Below are positions 63,462 to 64,000 of a stretch of 64,000 nucleotides of DNA, piece by piece. A program made the position numbers and the translations under genes. Under the pieces are notes generated by a model, which did no database searches, was not told the origin of the DNA, and saw only the letters and a program-made list of their open reading frames with translations. Every line of letters begins with the position of its first letter. The stretch's first letter is position 1. Source of the stretch: Streptomyces sp. HUAS YS2 (lineage in GTDB: Bacteria; Actinomycetota; Actinomycetes; Streptomycetales; Streptomycetaceae); contig NZ_CP137573.1 in NCBI RefSeq assembly GCF_033343995.1, positions 806,001-870,000 of the forward strand, read 5' to 3'.

Positions 63462-64000
63462 TCACCGACCGACGCGGCCGGTGTCGCACAACGCCCGGTC
63501 GACCAGGTCGCTGGCCGCCCTGTGCTGCCGGAGCGTCTTGTCGAAGTCGTTGAAGCTGGTGGTCATGGAGACGGTGACGGTACGGCCGCCGTCGGCGGTG
63601 GCGCCGTTCAGGGTGATGTAGCCGGCTTCTCCCCCTTCGTGGCTCCAGTAGCTTCCGCCGCAGGTCAGGGGGCGGCTGACCAGGCCGAGGCCGTAGCGTC
63701 CGCCGGGCCAGATCGCCTCGATCCGCCGGTCGACCGGCACGGTGTCCCGCATCTCGGCCAGGCGCGGCGCGGACAGCAGCCTGCCGCCCAGCAGTCCCTG
63801 GAAGAAGCGGTTGACGTCCGCCGTGGTGGAGACGTAGCCGCCGAGGTCGGGAACGATCTGTTCGGTGACGTCGGTCCGCTCGCCCGACGCGAACACCTGG
63901 TAGCCGTCGGCGTGCGGGCGGCGAAGAGTGGGCGTGGAGCCCGGCAGATAGGTGTGATACATGCCGAGCGGCTTCAGGATCCGGCTCTCGACCTCCTTCT
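63462..64000 (-). CDS. C-terminal part of a serine hydrolase (beta-lactamase/DD-peptidase family), 5' cut off
   Basis: The frame is open to the window edge on the minus strand, entering with KEVESRILKPLGMYHTYLPG, the usual sequence before the middle of class C-type serine hydrolases. GGYVSTTADVNRFFQGLLGG follows, then YGLGLVSRPL and the HxG-type motif SHEGGEAGYI. The SxxK and YxN motifs lie outside the window. The visible ATG at 63962 is internal. Likely a secreted DD-peptidase or esterase. Confidence 0.85.
   Translation of the reverse strand, partial: KEVESRILKPLGMYHTYLPGSTPTLRRPHADGYQVFASGERTDVTEQIVPDLGGYVSTTADVNRFFQGLLGGRLLSAPRLAEMRDTVPVDRRIEAIWPGGRYGLGLVSRPLTCGGSYWSHEGGEAGYITLNGATADGGRTVTVSMTTSFNDFDKTLRQHRAASDLVDRALCDTGRVGR

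Overview
High-GC DNA (about 70 percent or more by eye), strong third-position GC bias, many GTG starts, GGAGG-type ribosome binding sites and mycothiol-linked chemistry indicate an actinomycete chromosome, almost certainly Streptomyces. I recognise 52 coding regions, two of them cut by the window ends. I see no rRNA, tRNA, phage, insertion sequence or CRISPR. No stretch longer than about 300 bases lacks a gene. The longest gap, 1147-1442, holds a duplicated tail of the sortase gene and a possible leader ORF before an ABC-F gene.

Layout. 1-9643: end of a beta-helix protein, lipid-anchored sortase, ABC-F protein, DinB-like protein, methyltransferase, flavin-binding protein, ZapE-like ATPase, a PEP-utilizer-like phosphotransferase and a flavoprotein. 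9705-16124 (minus strand): six-gene operon for trans-4-hydroxy-L-proline breakdown (epimerase, three-subunit D-hydroxyproline dehydrogenase, deaminase, alpha-ketoglutarate semialdehyde dehydrogenase). 16239-19016: GntR regulator, ornithine-cyclodeaminase-family enzyme and a second proline-racemase-family enzyme. 19111-24530: secreted M9 collagenase, secreted M19-like hydrolase with a discoidin domain, and a TetR regulator. Together 9705-24530 reads as a collagen-to-2-oxoglutarate island. Near-identical operator-like sites lie in front of the collagenase and of the hydroxyproline operon.

24619-30767: MazG-like protein, N-formylglutamate amidohydrolase-like enzyme, FAD monooxygenase, secreted serine hydrolase, glutaminase, a small membrane protein with 22 consecutive Ser-x-x triplets, and a DUF3040 protein. 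30966-41446: a signalling block with ANTAR-PAS-PP2C phosphatase, soluble poly-HAMP hybrid kinase, STAS protein, a diacylglycerol-kinase-like/PAP2 pair, PAS-PP2C phosphatase and a PucR regulator. 41705-46738: secreted lipase, TetR regulator, APC permease and amidohydrolase.

46769-60086: a choline-to-glycine locus. A Rieske ferredoxin and its reductase stand back to back with an IclR regulator. The plus-strand operon then encodes S-(hydroxymethyl)mycothiol dehydrogenase, dimethylglycine oxidase, monomeric sarcosine oxidase, glycine-betaine-demethylase-type Rieske oxygenase, betaine aldehyde dehydrogenase, an APC permease and choline oxidase. The predicted path is choline to betaine aldehyde, glycine betaine, dimethylglycine, sarcosine and glycine, with released formaldehyde taken up by mycothiol. 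IclR-type half-sites flank both sides. 60163-64000: YrdB-like membrane protein, UvrA2-type ATPase, a small basic protein and a truncated serine hydrolase.
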